Positions 7,352 through 16,300 of a stretch of 45,827 nucleotides of DNA are shown here, one piece after another (position 1 is the first letter of the stretch; the number at the start of each line of letters is the position of its first letter). The translations under genes and the position numbers were made by a program. The notes under the pieces are model-generated. The model ran no database searches. It was not told the origin of the DNA and was given only the letters and a program-made list of their open reading frames with translations. The DNA is taken from positions 1 to 45,827 of the forward strand of contig JAOARU010000016.1 in assembly GCA_025210675.1 (NCBI GenBank). The letters run 5' to 3'. This DNA comes from Candidatus Altimarinota bacterium. Lineage in GTDB: Bacteria > Patescibacteriota > Gracilibacteria > CAIRYL01 > GCA-016699755.

Positions 7352-8614
7352 ATGGAAAGAGATGCAAACATGTTAAATCAACTAAGAGGGATACAAAGAA
7401 AAGACCCCGAAAAACTAAAATTAATACAAGAAATGGCGAGATACTTAAATCATGAAAGCGCCATTTTAAAAGCAACGAAAGAACTCCCAAAAGATACTCC
7501 AGCTGGAATAATGAGCAAAATTAGAGACAGTCTTTCTTGGCTTCTTGAAGAAATAAGTCAGGCACAAGAGTGGCAAGCAATAAGCAAAGAAGCAAAGTCA
7601 GCAAAATATATAAATACTTCTAGACAAGGATCAGAAGAATTAAATCAATTATTTTTAGATACAAAAACATTATCTAGCTTATTAGGATATAAACATGAAG
7701 AACTAGAAAGACTAATTGACAAAAAAGGCATAGGACCATTTATAGAAGGCATATATCAATATCAGAGATCGGCCGAGGGACAAATGACACTAATTGAAAT
7801 ATCAAAAGAAGAACTAAAAGAAAAAAGAATAAAATACGGGATATCAACTAGCGAAAACCTAACCTATGCAATTAAAAACAAAGATGGAGAGGTAGTCTAT
7901 CTTCAAGATTCAATATCCTACAAGGAAATTGAAGACGATGAATCAATGCAAGAATGTGTAATACACAAAGGAGAATTAAGACTTGTTCAAAAACCAGAAA
8001 CATACAGAGCAGAACTAGAAGAAAGTAGAAACAAAGCTCTTGATCTAGCTAGGAAAAATGAAAAAGAGGTAGATAAATTAAAAATAAGATTAGATAGAGC
8101 TCAAAGGGCAATAAGCATGTTGCTAGATCATGCCCAAATTGACCTAAAAACAGGACTTAAAACAAGAGAATATCTTGATAGAGAAATCCAAGAACATCTA
8201 TTGAGATCAGAAAGCCAAATTGGGATTTTTGCAGTAATTATCCAAAACATAGAATCTATTAAATCACAAAGTGAACAAGAGGTTGCAGATAAATTAATCA
8301 AGTCAATAGCTCAAAAGCTTCAAAAAATAGCAAGGCAATCAGAACCAATAGCAGTATTTGAGGAAGGTGTTTTTGCAAATATTATCCAAAATCCAAACCA
8401 AGATCAAATGCATCAAATGCTAAATAAGTTTAAGCAAAAACTAAAATTACCAAGAGGTGTTGAAATAAGTTTTGCTATTGCTGCAAGCAACGAAAGAGGC
8501 ATAAATCAAGATTCTGGAACAATCAGGGAAGAATTAATGAAAAGACTTGCTCAAAGAGTTAATGCTGCCTTTATAAATCCTGACTACAAAGAAGCTATGC
8601 CTAAAATAAGATAA
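7352..8614 (+). CDS. PAS-like, coiled-coil, degenerate GGDEF-domain protein
   Basis: 420 residues, no signal peptide or membrane segment. 'SSLLGYKHEELERLID' (~108-123) looks like the start of a PAS domain. Residues ~218-258 are charged and heptad-like. Residues ~260-400 align in order with a GGDEF domain: DLKTGLKTREYL (264-275) for D-LTGL-NRR-F, a helix 'VADKLIKSIAQKLQKIAR' for 'GD-LL...A..L...R', VFEEGVFANII (335-345) where R-GGDEF-... should be, and 'ISFAIAASN' for 'vt-SiGia'. The GGDEF catalytic residues are replaced by FEEGVF, so diguanylate cyclase activity is unlikely; a sensor or scaffold role is inferred. A second in-frame ATG at 7370 has GGAAAGAG upstream and could be the real start. 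Its stop abuts the recF stop with no gap. Confidence 0.7.
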   Translation: MERDANMLNQLRGIQRKDPEKLKLIQEMARYLNHESAILKATKELPKDTPAGIMSKIRDSLSWLLEEISQAQEWQAISKEAKSAKYINTSRQGSEELNQLFLDTKTLSSLLGYKHEELERLIDKKGIGPFIEGIYQYQRSAEGQMTLIEISKEELKEKRIKYGISTSENLTYAIKNKDGEVVYLQDSISYKEIEDDESMQECVIHKGELRLVQKPETYRAELEESRNKALDLARKNEKEVDKLKIRLDRAQRAISMLLDHAQIDLKTGLKTREYLDREIQEHLLRSESQIGIFAVIIQNIESIKSQSEQEVADKLIKSIAQKLQKIARQSEPIAVFEEGVFANIIQNPNQDQMHQMLNKFKQKLKLPRGVEISFAIAASNERGINQDSGTIREELMKRLAQRVNAAFINPDYKEAMPKIR

Positions 8615-9625
8615 TCACAATCTGTAAAAAACAGCTTCACTGTCATTAAACAAGCCTTCTTTGTATAAAGTAGTAGTGATAACCGCTTGCTGATCCTGAA
8701 TCAGCCCCAAAAAAGCCCTTACCCTAAGCTCATCAAGCTCAGAAAAAACATCATCAAATAGCAAGAGTGGCATCTGACCGGTCTTGCTATTTATATAATC
8801 CCGTTCAGCCAATTTAAAAGCCAGTATAGCACTTCTCATCTCCCCTCTTGAAGAATCATCTTGCAGCAACTTATCGCCACACATAAAGCAAAAATCATCC
8901 CTATGTGCTCCTTTTGAGGTAGTTTTTATAATCCTGTCTTTTTGAAAATTTTCTTTTAAATCATGCGCTATATCCTTTGAGCTTTTAAGAAAATCCACTC
9001 TAAGTTGGGATTTTTGAGGACATAATTTAGCATAATACTCAGTTATATGCTGATTTATAAAATCAATAAATTCCTTTCTCAATTCAGTTAAAAAGCCACT
9101 AAAACGTATAAATTCAGAATCCCAATAATGAAATTCGTCCTCTGATGCCTCATCTTTGAGCAATCTATTTCTATTTAGCAAAACCTTGTCAAACTGCATC
9201 TGAGCAAAAAAATACTCAGGATTAATCACTCCAATTGAACGAGAAAAAAGCCTCCTTCTGTAAGATGGCGAATTAAAAGGTAGATTTAAATCATCAGGCG
9301 TAAACAGAACAGCAAAAAAATCTTTTTTAGATAAAAATTCACGAGTCGGCATCTTGGTTCCATTTTTCTTAAATACTGTACGATTGGGCATAAGTTGCCA
9401 AAATATCTCAAGATCATCTAGGCAAATTTTTGCGTAATCAGCTCCATGTTTAATAAATACATCCTTCTTTTTAGCCCTGAATACACCCAAAGTAAAAAAA
9501 GTATAAATCGCCTCAATTACATTGGTTTTGCCCTGACCATTATCACCCACAAAAAAAGTAAGCTTAGGAGAAAGCTCGAATTCAACCTCTTTGTATGACC
9601 TAAAATTTTCTAAATAAATCTTCAT
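8615..9625 (-). CDS. recF: DNA repair/recombination ATPase RecF
   Basis: 336 residues, slightly short for the family (~360). An SMC-like ATPase that helps load RecA at gaps with RecO and RecR. LENFRSYKEVEFEL is the typical RecF start; the Walker A motif GDNGQGKT is at 27-34; the ABC signature is SRGEMRSAILAFKLAE, and Walker B plus D-loop are LLLFDDVFSELDELR near the C-terminus. The start overlaps the murF-like stop by ATGA, so it is the second gene of a two-gene operon and translation is probably coupled. It ends in TGA, supporting TGA as a stop in this genome. Confidence 0.95.
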   Translation of the reverse strand: MKIYLENFRSYKEVEFELSPKLTFFVGDNGQGKTNVIEAIYTFFTLGVFRAKKKDVFIKHGADYAKICLDDLEIFWQLMPNRTVFKKNGTKMPTREFLSKKDFFAVLFTPDDLNLPFNSPSYRRRLFSRSIGVINPEYFFAQMQFDKVLLNRNRLLKDEASEDEFHYWDSEFIRFSGFLTELRKEFIDFINQHITEYYAKLCPQKSQLRVDFLKSSKDIAHDLKENFQKDRIIKTTSKGAHRDDFCFMCGDKLLQDDSSRGEMRSAILAFKLAERDYINSKTGQMPLLLFDDVFSELDELRVRAFLGLIQDQQAVITTTLYKEGLFNDSEAVFYRL

Positions 9626-10809
9626 ATCTTATCCCAAGCCTCTCCTTGTCTGGCTAAATTAACTGAATCTTCAGGGTTTTTTAATAATTTTTTGACCACT
9701 TTTTCTAATCGCACTTTATTTTGTGAACCTTTTATAAGAATTATATCGCCCTCTTTTAAGATATTTTTCAATTTACCAACTGCCTCCTCATGAGTTTTAA
9801 AAATCTCCAATGACTTTGATTTAATGCCTTTTTTAAAATACTCAGCACTCTCTCCGTAAAAAAAGATCAGATCAACGCATTCATCAGCCACACTAGCAAC
9901 TTGCTCATGATAATAAGCTGTCTTTGGTCCTAGCTCATTCATATTGCCGATTAGGGCTATTTTGCGCTCATAAGGTAAATTCTTAAGCGTCTGAAGCATT
10001 TTTCTAGTTGCACTTGGAGACGCATTATAAGAAGAATCCCAAATCATAGCGCCATTTACACCTTCAAGTAACCTACCACGTCCCTTTGGAAGCTTAAATT
10101 CACTCAATATAGTCTGAATTTCATTTGAAGAAATACCTTCAGAAAGAGCTAAATGCACACAAGGTGCAAGCGAAGAAGCTAAGAAATTTCCAAAAAATGA
10201 AGCATGATAAAGCTCTTTATCTACCTCAAAAGAAAAACCGTCTTTTTGGTCTTTCCCAAGAGGATTAAAATACTCAATAACACCACTAGTCTCAATCTGC
10301 ATACCTCTTGGAATATATGCAATATGAGCATTTTGAGCTATTTTACTCTTTTCAGTCAAAATCTCATCAAGTGATGAAAATTGCCCATCTGCAATATGCA
10401 CTTCTGTAATATGCGTAATAATAACTTTTTCAGGTTGTGCAATAGCTAAAAGCTCATCCATATCACCTTTTTGATCTACTCCATACTCAAAAACAAAAAC
10501 ATCAGGTACATAAATTCGCTTTGTATAAACCCTAAAAAGTATTTTGATCCATGCTAAAGGTGAAGACCAGCCAGATTCTCGCTCATCAAGAATACTAAGC
10601 ATAATTCCAATAGGCGTATTAAACCCCTTAAAGGTGCTTTTTACGTCATATTTCAACTCAAGCAATTCAGTTAAAAACTCCTTACAGGTTGTCTTGCCAA
10701 CAGAGCCTGTGATCGCACAAACCTTGCTGCCTTTTTTTAAGACACTTTTTGCCCTTATTAAGAGCAACTTTATTATTATCTTTTTAAAAAAATCTTTCAG
10801 ATAGCTCAT
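9622..10809 (-). CDS. murF: MurF-like Mur ligase lacking the N-terminal domain
   Basis: 395 residues against ~450 for MurF, which adds D-Ala-D-Ala to UDP-MurNAc-tripeptide. The ATP loop AITGSVGKTT is at 32-41, only ~30 residues from the start, so the usual ~80-residue N-terminal UMP-binding domain is replaced by a short basic-hydrophobic segment (FFKKIIIKLLLIRAK). The central domain is clear: KGFNTPIGI, VFEYGVDQKGDMDEL, TEVHIADGQFSSLDEI with the Mg-binding His/Glu region, KGRGRLLEG, DSSYNASPSATRKML and LIGNMNELGP. The C-terminal domain ends with GDIILIKGSQNKVRLEKVV, the family's closing motif. The overall pattern is MurF rather than FolC or CapB. A TATATT lies 6 nt before the ATG, possibly another leaderless start. 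TGA stop overlaps recF. Confidence 0.82.
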   Translation of the reverse strand: MSYLKDFFKKIIIKLLLIRAKSVLKKGSKVCAITGSVGKTTCKEFLTELLELKYDVKSTFKGFNTPIGIMLSILDERESGWSSPLAWIKILFRVYTKRIYVPDVFVFEYGVDQKGDMDELLAIAQPEKVIITHITEVHIADGQFSSLDEILTEKSKIAQNAHIAYIPRGMQIETSGVIEYFNPLGKDQKDGFSFEVDKELYHASFFGNFLASSLAPCVHLALSEGISSNEIQTILSEFKLPKGRGRLLEGVNGAMIWDSSYNASPSATRKMLQTLKNLPYERKIALIGNMNELGPKTAYYHEQVASVADECVDLIFFYGESAEYFKKGIKSKSLEIFKTHEEAVGKLKNILKEGDIILIKGSQNKVRLEKVVKKLLKNPEDSVNLARQGEAWDKI

Positions 10810-10834
10810 ATGCTAAATATACCAAAAGATTTTA

Positions 10835-10871
10835 ATTAAGCCTAGAATGATTTTTGTCTTCTAGGCTTAAT
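10835..10871 (-). terminator. Perfect 13-bp hairpin after the lipoprotein gene
   Basis: ATTAAGCCTAGAA (10835-10847) pairs with TTCTAGGCTTAAT (10859-10871) across an 11-nt loop. It starts 24 nt after the lipoprotein stop. The downstream T-run on the minus strand is broken, so it may terminate weakly or act as a processing or stabilising hairpin between the lipoprotein gene and murF. Confidence 0.6.
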
Positions 10872-10895
10872 GATAAAGTCTTATTTTAATGTAAA

Positions 10896-11660
10896 TTACT
10901 GTGCAAAATCCTCTGCATCAAATACTAAATTTTCATCAAAATAATACCTATATTGACTACCCCCCTTGCCCTCTAATCCAATATAGGCTCCTTCTCTTTT
11001 ACCGAAATTTACAGGACAATCTGTACACTTATCTCCTGCATATAAAGCCTCTGAAATATCTTTTGTGTCTATATTGTATTTTACAACATGCATCTCATAT
11101 CTGTCATCTGCCCCAGCTCCTAGGAAAAAAGATACATTTTCAGCACTCGAATAGCAGCCGCCAAAGAAGTCTCCATAAGCCAATACTCTATGCTCTAAAT
11201 CAAAGAAAATTCCCTCTTCCTCAAGCAAGGCTTTGAAATCCTCAAACCAAGGCTTAGATGAAAATTTCCCCATTGATCCACAAAAATCAAATGGATATTC
11301 TTTTTGTTGTGCTGATTTCATATAACTAAGCACATATTTTTTCATTTTCTCGTCCTGACCACCTGCATTTAATTGAGATTTTTCGAGATTTTTTTCAAGA
11401 GTGCGAATTTTTTTACTCAAATCCTCAATCGTCTCAATACAAGTCTCTTGTTTTTGCTCACATTGCTCTAAATCCTCAACACTACAAGCAACTTGCTGAT
11501 TTTCTTGATTATCCTGATTTTCAGCATTTTCCTCAGAATTTTGAGCATTTACATCTACTTCTGGGTTTACATTTGGAACTTCATCAACAGGCACAGCAGG
11601 CTTATTTGCGCAAGCTGTAAGCATTAGAAGAACAAACAAGGCGAGAATTTTTCTTTTCAT
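10896..11660 (-). CDS. Lipoprotein of unknown function with coiled coil
   Basis: 254 residues from the ATG at 11660. An upstream in-frame ATG at 11711 is unlikely because the promoter at 11683-11711 would start transcription near 11676. The start MKRKILALFVLLMLTAC has a lipobox LTAC, so the Cys should be lipidated and exported. Then follow a Pro/Val/Asn/Glu/Gln-rich linker, a Cys-containing coiled coil (about 65-100, with IRTLEKNLEKS), and a C-terminal globular part with FGGCYSS and a CTDC pair. No family is recognised. It is divergent from the 1126-aa protein gene, with back-to-back -35 elements. Confidence 0.75.
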   Translation of the reverse strand: MKRKILALFVLLMLTACANKPAVPVDEVPNVNPEVDVNAQNSEENAENQDNQENQQVACSVEDLEQCEQKQETCIETIEDLSKKIRTLEKNLEKSQLNAGGQDEKMKKYVLSYMKSAQQKEYPFDFCGSMGKFSSKPWFEDFKALLEEEGIFFDLEHRVLAYGDFFGGCYSSAENVSFFLGAGADDRYEMHVVKYNIDTKDISEALYAGDKCTDCPVNFGKREGAYIGLEGKGGSQYRYYFDENLVFDAEDFAQ

Positions 11661-11682
11661 GTTAAGCAAAATATCAATTTTT

Positions 11683-11711
11683 AGTTTATTGAATCTAAAA
11701 AAACTTGGCAA
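11683..11711 (-). promoter_or_regulatory. Promoter of the lipoprotein gene
   Basis: Minus strand: TTGCCA (11706-11711), 17-bp spacer, TAAACT (11683-11688). The start would be near 11676, 16 nt before the ATG at 11660, and it supports that start codon. Confidence 0.5.
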
Positions 11712-11717
11712 GTTTTT

Positions 11718-11745
11718 TTGACAAATAAAAATTTTATGATAAAAT
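11718..11745 (+). promoter_or_regulatory. Promoter of the 1126-aa protein gene
   Basis: Perfect TTGACA (11718-11723), 16-bp spacer, TAAAAT (11740-11745). The start would be near 11752, 16 nt before the ATG at 11768. Its -35 is only 6 bp from the opposing -35 of the lipoprotein gene, so one regulator could affect both. Confidence 0.62.
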
Positions 11746-11767
11746 TATTCAAAATTTCAATAATACC

Positions 11768-14700
11768 ATGAGAGCAAACCCCAATTTAAGATATCTCAGA
11801 AAAACAAGAAAAAACCCTGAAGATCAACAAGAAACAATACTCGAATCGCTCAATACTAGCCATAAAAACATATCAAGAAAAGAACTTGAAAGGGTATTTA
11901 AAAAAGTTTTGCAAGATGAGATCTTTGAAAAAATGCATGATTTTATCCTGGATTTACCAAAACAAGCAGAAATCATTGAGGAAGTCAAAAGAGTAGTAGA
12001 AACTCCGGAATACATAGATATTGACCATGAAGCAGTTTTTAGAAACAGGCTCATAGAAGGCACTTGTCATCCTACAAACATTATATCCAGAGACCTCAAA
12101 AAGGCGATCTGGGAAAAAGCCAGATTATTAAGAGAACAATACAAAAAAGACTCAAATGAATTAATAATAAGTGCAATAAATCTTGCTCGAGAAATATCAC
12201 AAGAACTCACAGAAGCTTACTATAAAAACGAACTAGACCTGCAAAAAGCATATATTCCATGTCTCGAACGCACTACGCCAGAATCAAGTCAAGCAACAAA
12301 AGACAAAATCAGATCTTATGATTATGAATCAATAAGCGATATGACTGTATCAGCAGAAAGCTCTAATGATAAAAAATTCAGAGAAGATACCCTTAATCAA
12401 ATTGAAAGAGAAAGGCTGGCTTTTCTTGATGAACTTAAAAAATCAGTAAAATTACTAAAAGGAAAGGAGTGCAAAATTGACGAAGCAGAAGAAATAGCTC
12501 ATGATGCTAAATTTTTCCTATTAAACAATCTTGCAAATATCTATACTCATTGGATTGATTTTGATGGAGCAAAAAGACCAGAACGTACCATGTTTACAAC
12601 ATACGGTGCACTAGTAATAGAAGACATTAGAAAAGGAAGAAATGCTATAGAAAGATCGGAATACATAGAAGCAAAAAATACATTTAAGGAATTTGTAAAA
12701 ATTGACGTAATAATCCATGAATACACAGAAATTCTTAAAAATAACGGACTAGATCCATACAAGACTCAAGAAATGGAAGAAATGCTAAATCTAGCCAAAA
12801 AAGAACATAGGAAACAACTAAAAAAACTAGTAAAAATAAGAAATCTAACTGAGCAAAGACGCAAAGAGCAAGGCAAAAAAGGTATGATATTTCTATCTCA
12901 ACAAATTCGCCTAAACCCAAGGTTGGACCATAAGCACATAGAAGCACTTAAATCTTATTACAGAAACCCATCAACATTTGCAACTAATCCGCATTGCGCA
13001 AAACATCAAAATGATTTTAAAACAGCCAAAAATATCTTACTTCAAATTCTAGAAGTAAACTACATCTCACAAAATTCAAGCTATTCTGAAGAAAGAGAAC
13101 TTGAAAACCCAAAAGGATTTGTCTCAATAGTGAATCAAATCATGATTGCCAATTGTGAAAGCGCAGAAGATATAAAAATTATCGAAACAACTCTCAAGGA
13201 TACAGAAAATGATGTATCCCTTCAGGCATTTTTTCATGAAGAAGAAGAAAAAGATGCTACATCTAATATTGGCATCACAGGATTATTTGAAGACGCTGAT
13301 ACAGTTGGCAAAGAATTTGCATACAATGCCTTAATGGAGATTTATAATCATTTTGGCAAAAATAACATAGGGATCGCAAAGCTTAAAAAAAGAATCAAGG
13401 AATTCTTTTATGCTGGATCAGACCTTTCAAAAAAAGAAGGTCAAATGTCGGCAATCATAGGTACAAAAGAGGCGTTTTTTGGGATTATGGATTTTATCAA
13501 GACAACAGAACTAGAAGATGAATTTGAAGTAGACCTTAAGCTTGGAACAGGAGAAGCTGTATTGAGACAACTTGGATATTTTGATCAAAAAGCCTACAAA
13601 AGCCTTATTGCAGACAATATTTTAGAGTACGATCCAGAAATTGAAAAAAATTCAGAAATAGAAGTTAAAATTAAATTTTTAGAAGAAAAATTTGGTGCAA
13701 ACTGGCGTGAAAAACTCATCAGGCAACCATCTGGATACCATTTCGTACTTCAACGTTACCCTTGGATCAACAGCTTTACCTTGCAATCATGCACAAGAGA
13801 AAGCCTCATGTGTATGACTCCAAGCAAGCTAAAAAAGGCTTTTTCTGAACTTGAAAATATTCACCAAAATAACAAAGAATTATATATACAAGCCAGAAAA
13901 GATCTAAATAAATACGAAAGAAGGCTTAAAGCACTGGAAGAAATAAAAAGAGGCATGGATCAATTATCAGAAAATGATATAAAAAAATTATCTAATGGAG
14001 CCAAAGAGAAATTAAAAAAAGATCTAATAGAACTTGATAAATTAAGAAGTTCTGAAAAAATAAGGGAAATAGCTGAGCTTAAAAAATTTCTTGAAAATGA
14101 AGACAATCAAGGCTTCCTAGAAAGAGCTGCAGAAATTGAAAAAAGCGTATATCAGTACTTCATTGGGCTACATAATGAAAGCAAGGAAAAGCCAAACGGA
14201 GGACTAAAAAATATCGCTGCAATGGTAGAGTTATTAGCCCAAGCAAAGCGTCCAAAATTAAGACAAAGAGGCACATCAAGAGCAAGCGGAGAAAAGACAA
14301 GCTTATACAAAGCAGCCGAGAAACTCAAAAGAGGAGGTATAGATGCAAGAGCCATAGCCACAAATTCCTCATCAGCGCTTGTATACATGCTAGGACTCAT
14401 GGGTAAAGGCGCAATGCATGAAGAAGCAAGGAAAAATAAAAGTCTTGAAAAGGTGCTATTCTACCTGCCTGCCCAAGATATACTAAGAGAGATAAAATGC
14501 TATGAGACAATCGCACCATCTGTTTTTGCAGAACTTGAAAAAATGGAAGGCATGGAGGAAATAGTAGCCACACTTAAAGCAGAATGGATCACATTAATAT
14601 CATTTAAAGAATATTTACGTGAAGAACTGCTAATCTATCAAAATCCCCTTAAATCAAGTCAAGAATACGTCGGAAAAGATCTCTGGACACACTACGATAA

Positions 14701-15148
14701 CATAACAAATGTCAGCATGGATGAATTTTCAAAAAAAGATAAAAAAATGCTAATTTCATGCTTTGCAGACGACATGCGTGAACTGATGACTGATGATTTT
14801 GCCAGCGATAAGACAAAAATGTTTTATATGGCTTACAAGCTAATCGGGCAACAAATAACAAGGAATAAAGCAGAAATAGCAAACACAACATCTGATATCC
14901 TAAATCTAGCAAAAGAAATCAAAAACGATATAAAAGCCGATATTTCAATCGAAGAATTAATAGAAAAACTATCAGAAAATAACATTTTAGCAGAAGGAGT
15001 TTTTAGTAGAATAACAATGCCGCAAAGAAAGAAATTAGTAGCACTTCTAAAATTCAGGAACGATCTATTCCAGCAAGCAGAATCCCAAGCAGACGATTAC
15101 GGCATACTAACAAAAATCAATGGCATAGCTCTAGGTAGAATGGGCTAA
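11768..15148 (+). CDS. Large (1126 aa) charged helical cytoplasmic protein, unknown
   Basis: No signal peptide, membrane segment or nucleotide-binding loop was found. The sequence is rich in Lys, Glu, Leu, Ile and Asn and looks almost wholly alpha-helical. A clear coiled-coil stretch lies at about 700-800 (KKAFSELENIHQNNKELYIQ onward; ELKKFLENEDN). A more compact, Ala/Gly-containing part at ~820-900 includes KRGGIDARAIATNSSSALVY and LGLMGKGAMHEE. Another charged helical part closes the protein. I do not recognise a family. The gene has its own consensus promoter, so it is a real, expressed single-gene unit. It converges on the 371-aa helical protein gene downstream of the alpha-2-macroglobulin. 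A structural, scaffold or host-interaction role is possible but not supported directly. Confidence 0.8.
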   Translation: MRANPNLRYLRKTRKNPEDQQETILESLNTSHKNISRKELERVFKKVLQDEIFEKMHDFILDLPKQAEIIEEVKRVVETPEYIDIDHEAVFRNRLIEGTCHPTNIISRDLKKAIWEKARLLREQYKKDSNELIISAINLAREISQELTEAYYKNELDLQKAYIPCLERTTPESSQATKDKIRSYDYESISDMTVSAESSNDKKFREDTLNQIERERLAFLDELKKSVKLLKGKECKIDEAEEIAHDAKFFLLNNLANIYTHWIDFDGAKRPERTMFTTYGALVIEDIRKGRNAIERSEYIEAKNTFKEFVKIDVIIHEYTEILKNNGLDPYKTQEMEEMLNLAKKEHRKQLKKLVKIRNLTEQRRKEQGKKGMIFLSQQIRLNPRLDHKHIEALKSYYRNPSTFATNPHCAKHQNDFKTAKNILLQILEVNYISQNSSYSEERELENPKGFVSIVNQIMIANCESAEDIKIIETTLKDTENDVSLQAFFHEEEEKDATSNIGITGLFEDADTVGKEFAYNALMEIYNHFGKNNIGIAKLKKRIKEFFYAGSDLSKKEGQMSAIIGTKEAFFGIMDFIKTTELEDEFEVDLKLGTGEAVLRQLGYFDQKAYKSLIADNILEYDPEIEKNSEIEVKIKFLEEKFGANWREKLIRQPSGYHFVLQRYPWINSFTLQSCTRESLMCMTPSKLKKAFSELENIHQNNKELYIQARKDLNKYERRLKALEEIKRGMDQLSENDIKKLSNGAKEKLKKDLIELDKLRSSEKIREIAELKKFLENEDNQGFLERAAEIEKSVYQYFIGLHNESKEKPNGGLKNIAAMVELLAQAKRPKLRQRGTSRASGEKTSLYKAAEKLKRGGIDARAIATNSSSALVYMLGLMGKGAMHEEARKNKSLEKVLFYLPAQDILREIKCYETIAPSVFAELEKMEGMEEIVATLKAEWITLISFKEYLREELLIYQNPLKSSQEYVGKDLWTHYDNITNVSMDEFSKKDKKMLISCFADDMRELMTDDFASDKTKMFYMAYKLIGQQITRNKAEIANTTSDILNLAKEIKNDIKADISIEELIEKLSENNILAEGVFSRITMPQRKKLVALLKFRNDLFQQAESQADDYGILTKINGIALGRMG

Positions 15149-15154
15149 TTAAGA

Positions 15155-15185
15155 AAAAATCAGGAGACCGCCCCTAGGAGCGGTC
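15155..15185 (-). terminator. Terminator overlapping the stop codon of the 371-aa gene
   Basis: On the minus strand GACCGC (15180-15185) pairs with GCGGTC (15166-15171) around an 8-nt loop, followed within 5 nt by T6 (15154-15159 region). The stem encodes the last residues (GVGPLLGAVS) and the TGA lies between stem and T-run. Confidence 0.55.
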
Positions 15186-16275
15186 CTACCCCTGCCTGCT
15201 CATCAAGAAGAGCGTCAAACATCATTCTCTTTTTTTCAGGAAGAATCTTATAAACCCTTTCTGCAGTTTTAGGGCTTAATTTTTTTAATATCTCTTTAAT
15301 TATATTTTTCTGAAGAGTATTAAATAAAAATGCTATATAATCATCTTTTTCGCCCTCTTCCATGTCTTCAAGATGCTCTACAATTTGACGCCAGTATTGA
15401 TCTGCTATCTCATAAGCTATCTGCTCCTGAGAAGTATTTTCCAAAATGCCCATACCTTCATGCAAATCAAACATATGCTTAGAAAAGCGAAAAATTGCTT
15501 GAGCCCATTTTTCATTTTTCATATGAGCACACAAAAACACCAATTCTTCTTTATTTAAGGTTTTAGAATCAATCTTGCCATAAACAAATTGAACTATATT
15601 ATCATTTTTAGCACTTATCATCATGGATAACATTATGATCTTTCTTTTTACTTGATATACATCATTTTCTGAATTTTGTTCAATAATCTTATCTATAAAA
15701 CTCTTTGCAAGATCCTGATTATTTAAATTTACTACTATATCTATATACTCATGATTCATCAATACATCACTAAATTTATCAAACAATAAAACAATCATTT
15801 CATCATTTATATCCCTTGACTTAAGCGACTTTGATAAATTACATGCAAATCTTTTCCTATTTTCTTCACTTGGTATTTTCTTATACTCAAAATGAGAAAA
15901 TGATACTTTTTTATAAAATTCCTGATTTTTACGTATTATATCCATACCAGCTCTTATCTCTTGCTTGATTTCACCCAAAGCATCATAAAAAGCCTCCACG
16001 TCTTTAATATCCAAATAGGATAATCTTTTTGAGGCAGCGGCTTTCTCTACCATAATTCTTGTTGGCATTGATCTCAATTGATCATCTGTAAAGCTTTTGT
16101 CTGTTTCTAATAGAAAAATTCTCAACCTTCTCCTGAAATCTTTTCTTTGGGTCAAAATTTCTCTCGGATAACCACATATATCACGCACAAAAAACCTGAT
16201 TTTAGTACATTCTTTTTCCCTGGTTAAGCACGATGGAATTCTTAGCTTACGATCTCCTAGTGTTGGTCTATTCAT
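15160..16275 (-). CDS. Helical protein of unknown function (371 aa), MgtE-N/FliG-like tail
   Basis: No signal peptide or membrane helix. The N-terminus is strongly basic with three Cys (IPSCLTREKECTK, RDICGYP). The middle is helical, with many aromatic-Lys-Glu helices reminiscent of helical-repeat proteins. The last ~50 residues (ILKKLSPKTAERVYKILPEKKRMMFDALL) resemble the short alpha-repeat of the MgtE N-domain or FliG middle domain, in which 'L-P...A..vl..lp...r' recurs. It lies 25 nt downstream of the alpha-2-macroglobulin gene on the same strand and is probably co-transcribed, although the two proteins would act on opposite sides of the membrane. Function unknown. Confidence 0.75.
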   Translation of the reverse strand: MNRPTLGDRKLRIPSCLTREKECTKIRFFVRDICGYPREILTQRKDFRRRLRIFLLETDKSFTDDQLRSMPTRIMVEKAAASKRLSYLDIKDVEAFYDALGEIKQEIRAGMDIIRKNQEFYKKVSFSHFEYKKIPSEENRKRFACNLSKSLKSRDINDEMIVLLFDKFSDVLMNHEYIDIVVNLNNQDLAKSFIDKIIEQNSENDVYQVKRKIIMLSMMISAKNDNIVQFVYGKIDSKTLNKEELVFLCAHMKNEKWAQAIFRFSKHMFDLHEGMGILENTSQEQIAYEIADQYWRQIVEHLEDMEEGEKDDYIAFLFNTLQKNIIKEILKKLSPKTAERVYKILPEKKRMMFDALLDEQAGVGPLLGAVS

Positions 16276-16300
16276 TAAGGGGTTGGGGTTATTTAAAGTA

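Noticed and set aside
8615-10809. Alternative genetic code with TGA as Gly (Gracilibacteria/Absconditabacteria type)
   Set aside because: Long genes contain no in-frame TGA, Gly is encoded by GGN, and TGA is the natural stop of recF, murF, hisB and ybeY exactly at gene junctions.
10901-11236. Plus-strand frame antisense to the lipoprotein gene
   Set aside because: It is a shadow of the lipoprotein gene with poor codon use, and no promoter or start signal supports it.
11661-11711. Longer start of the lipoprotein (MPSFFRF...)
   Set aside because: The extra residues would spoil the signal peptide and the predicted transcription start lies downstream of that ATG.
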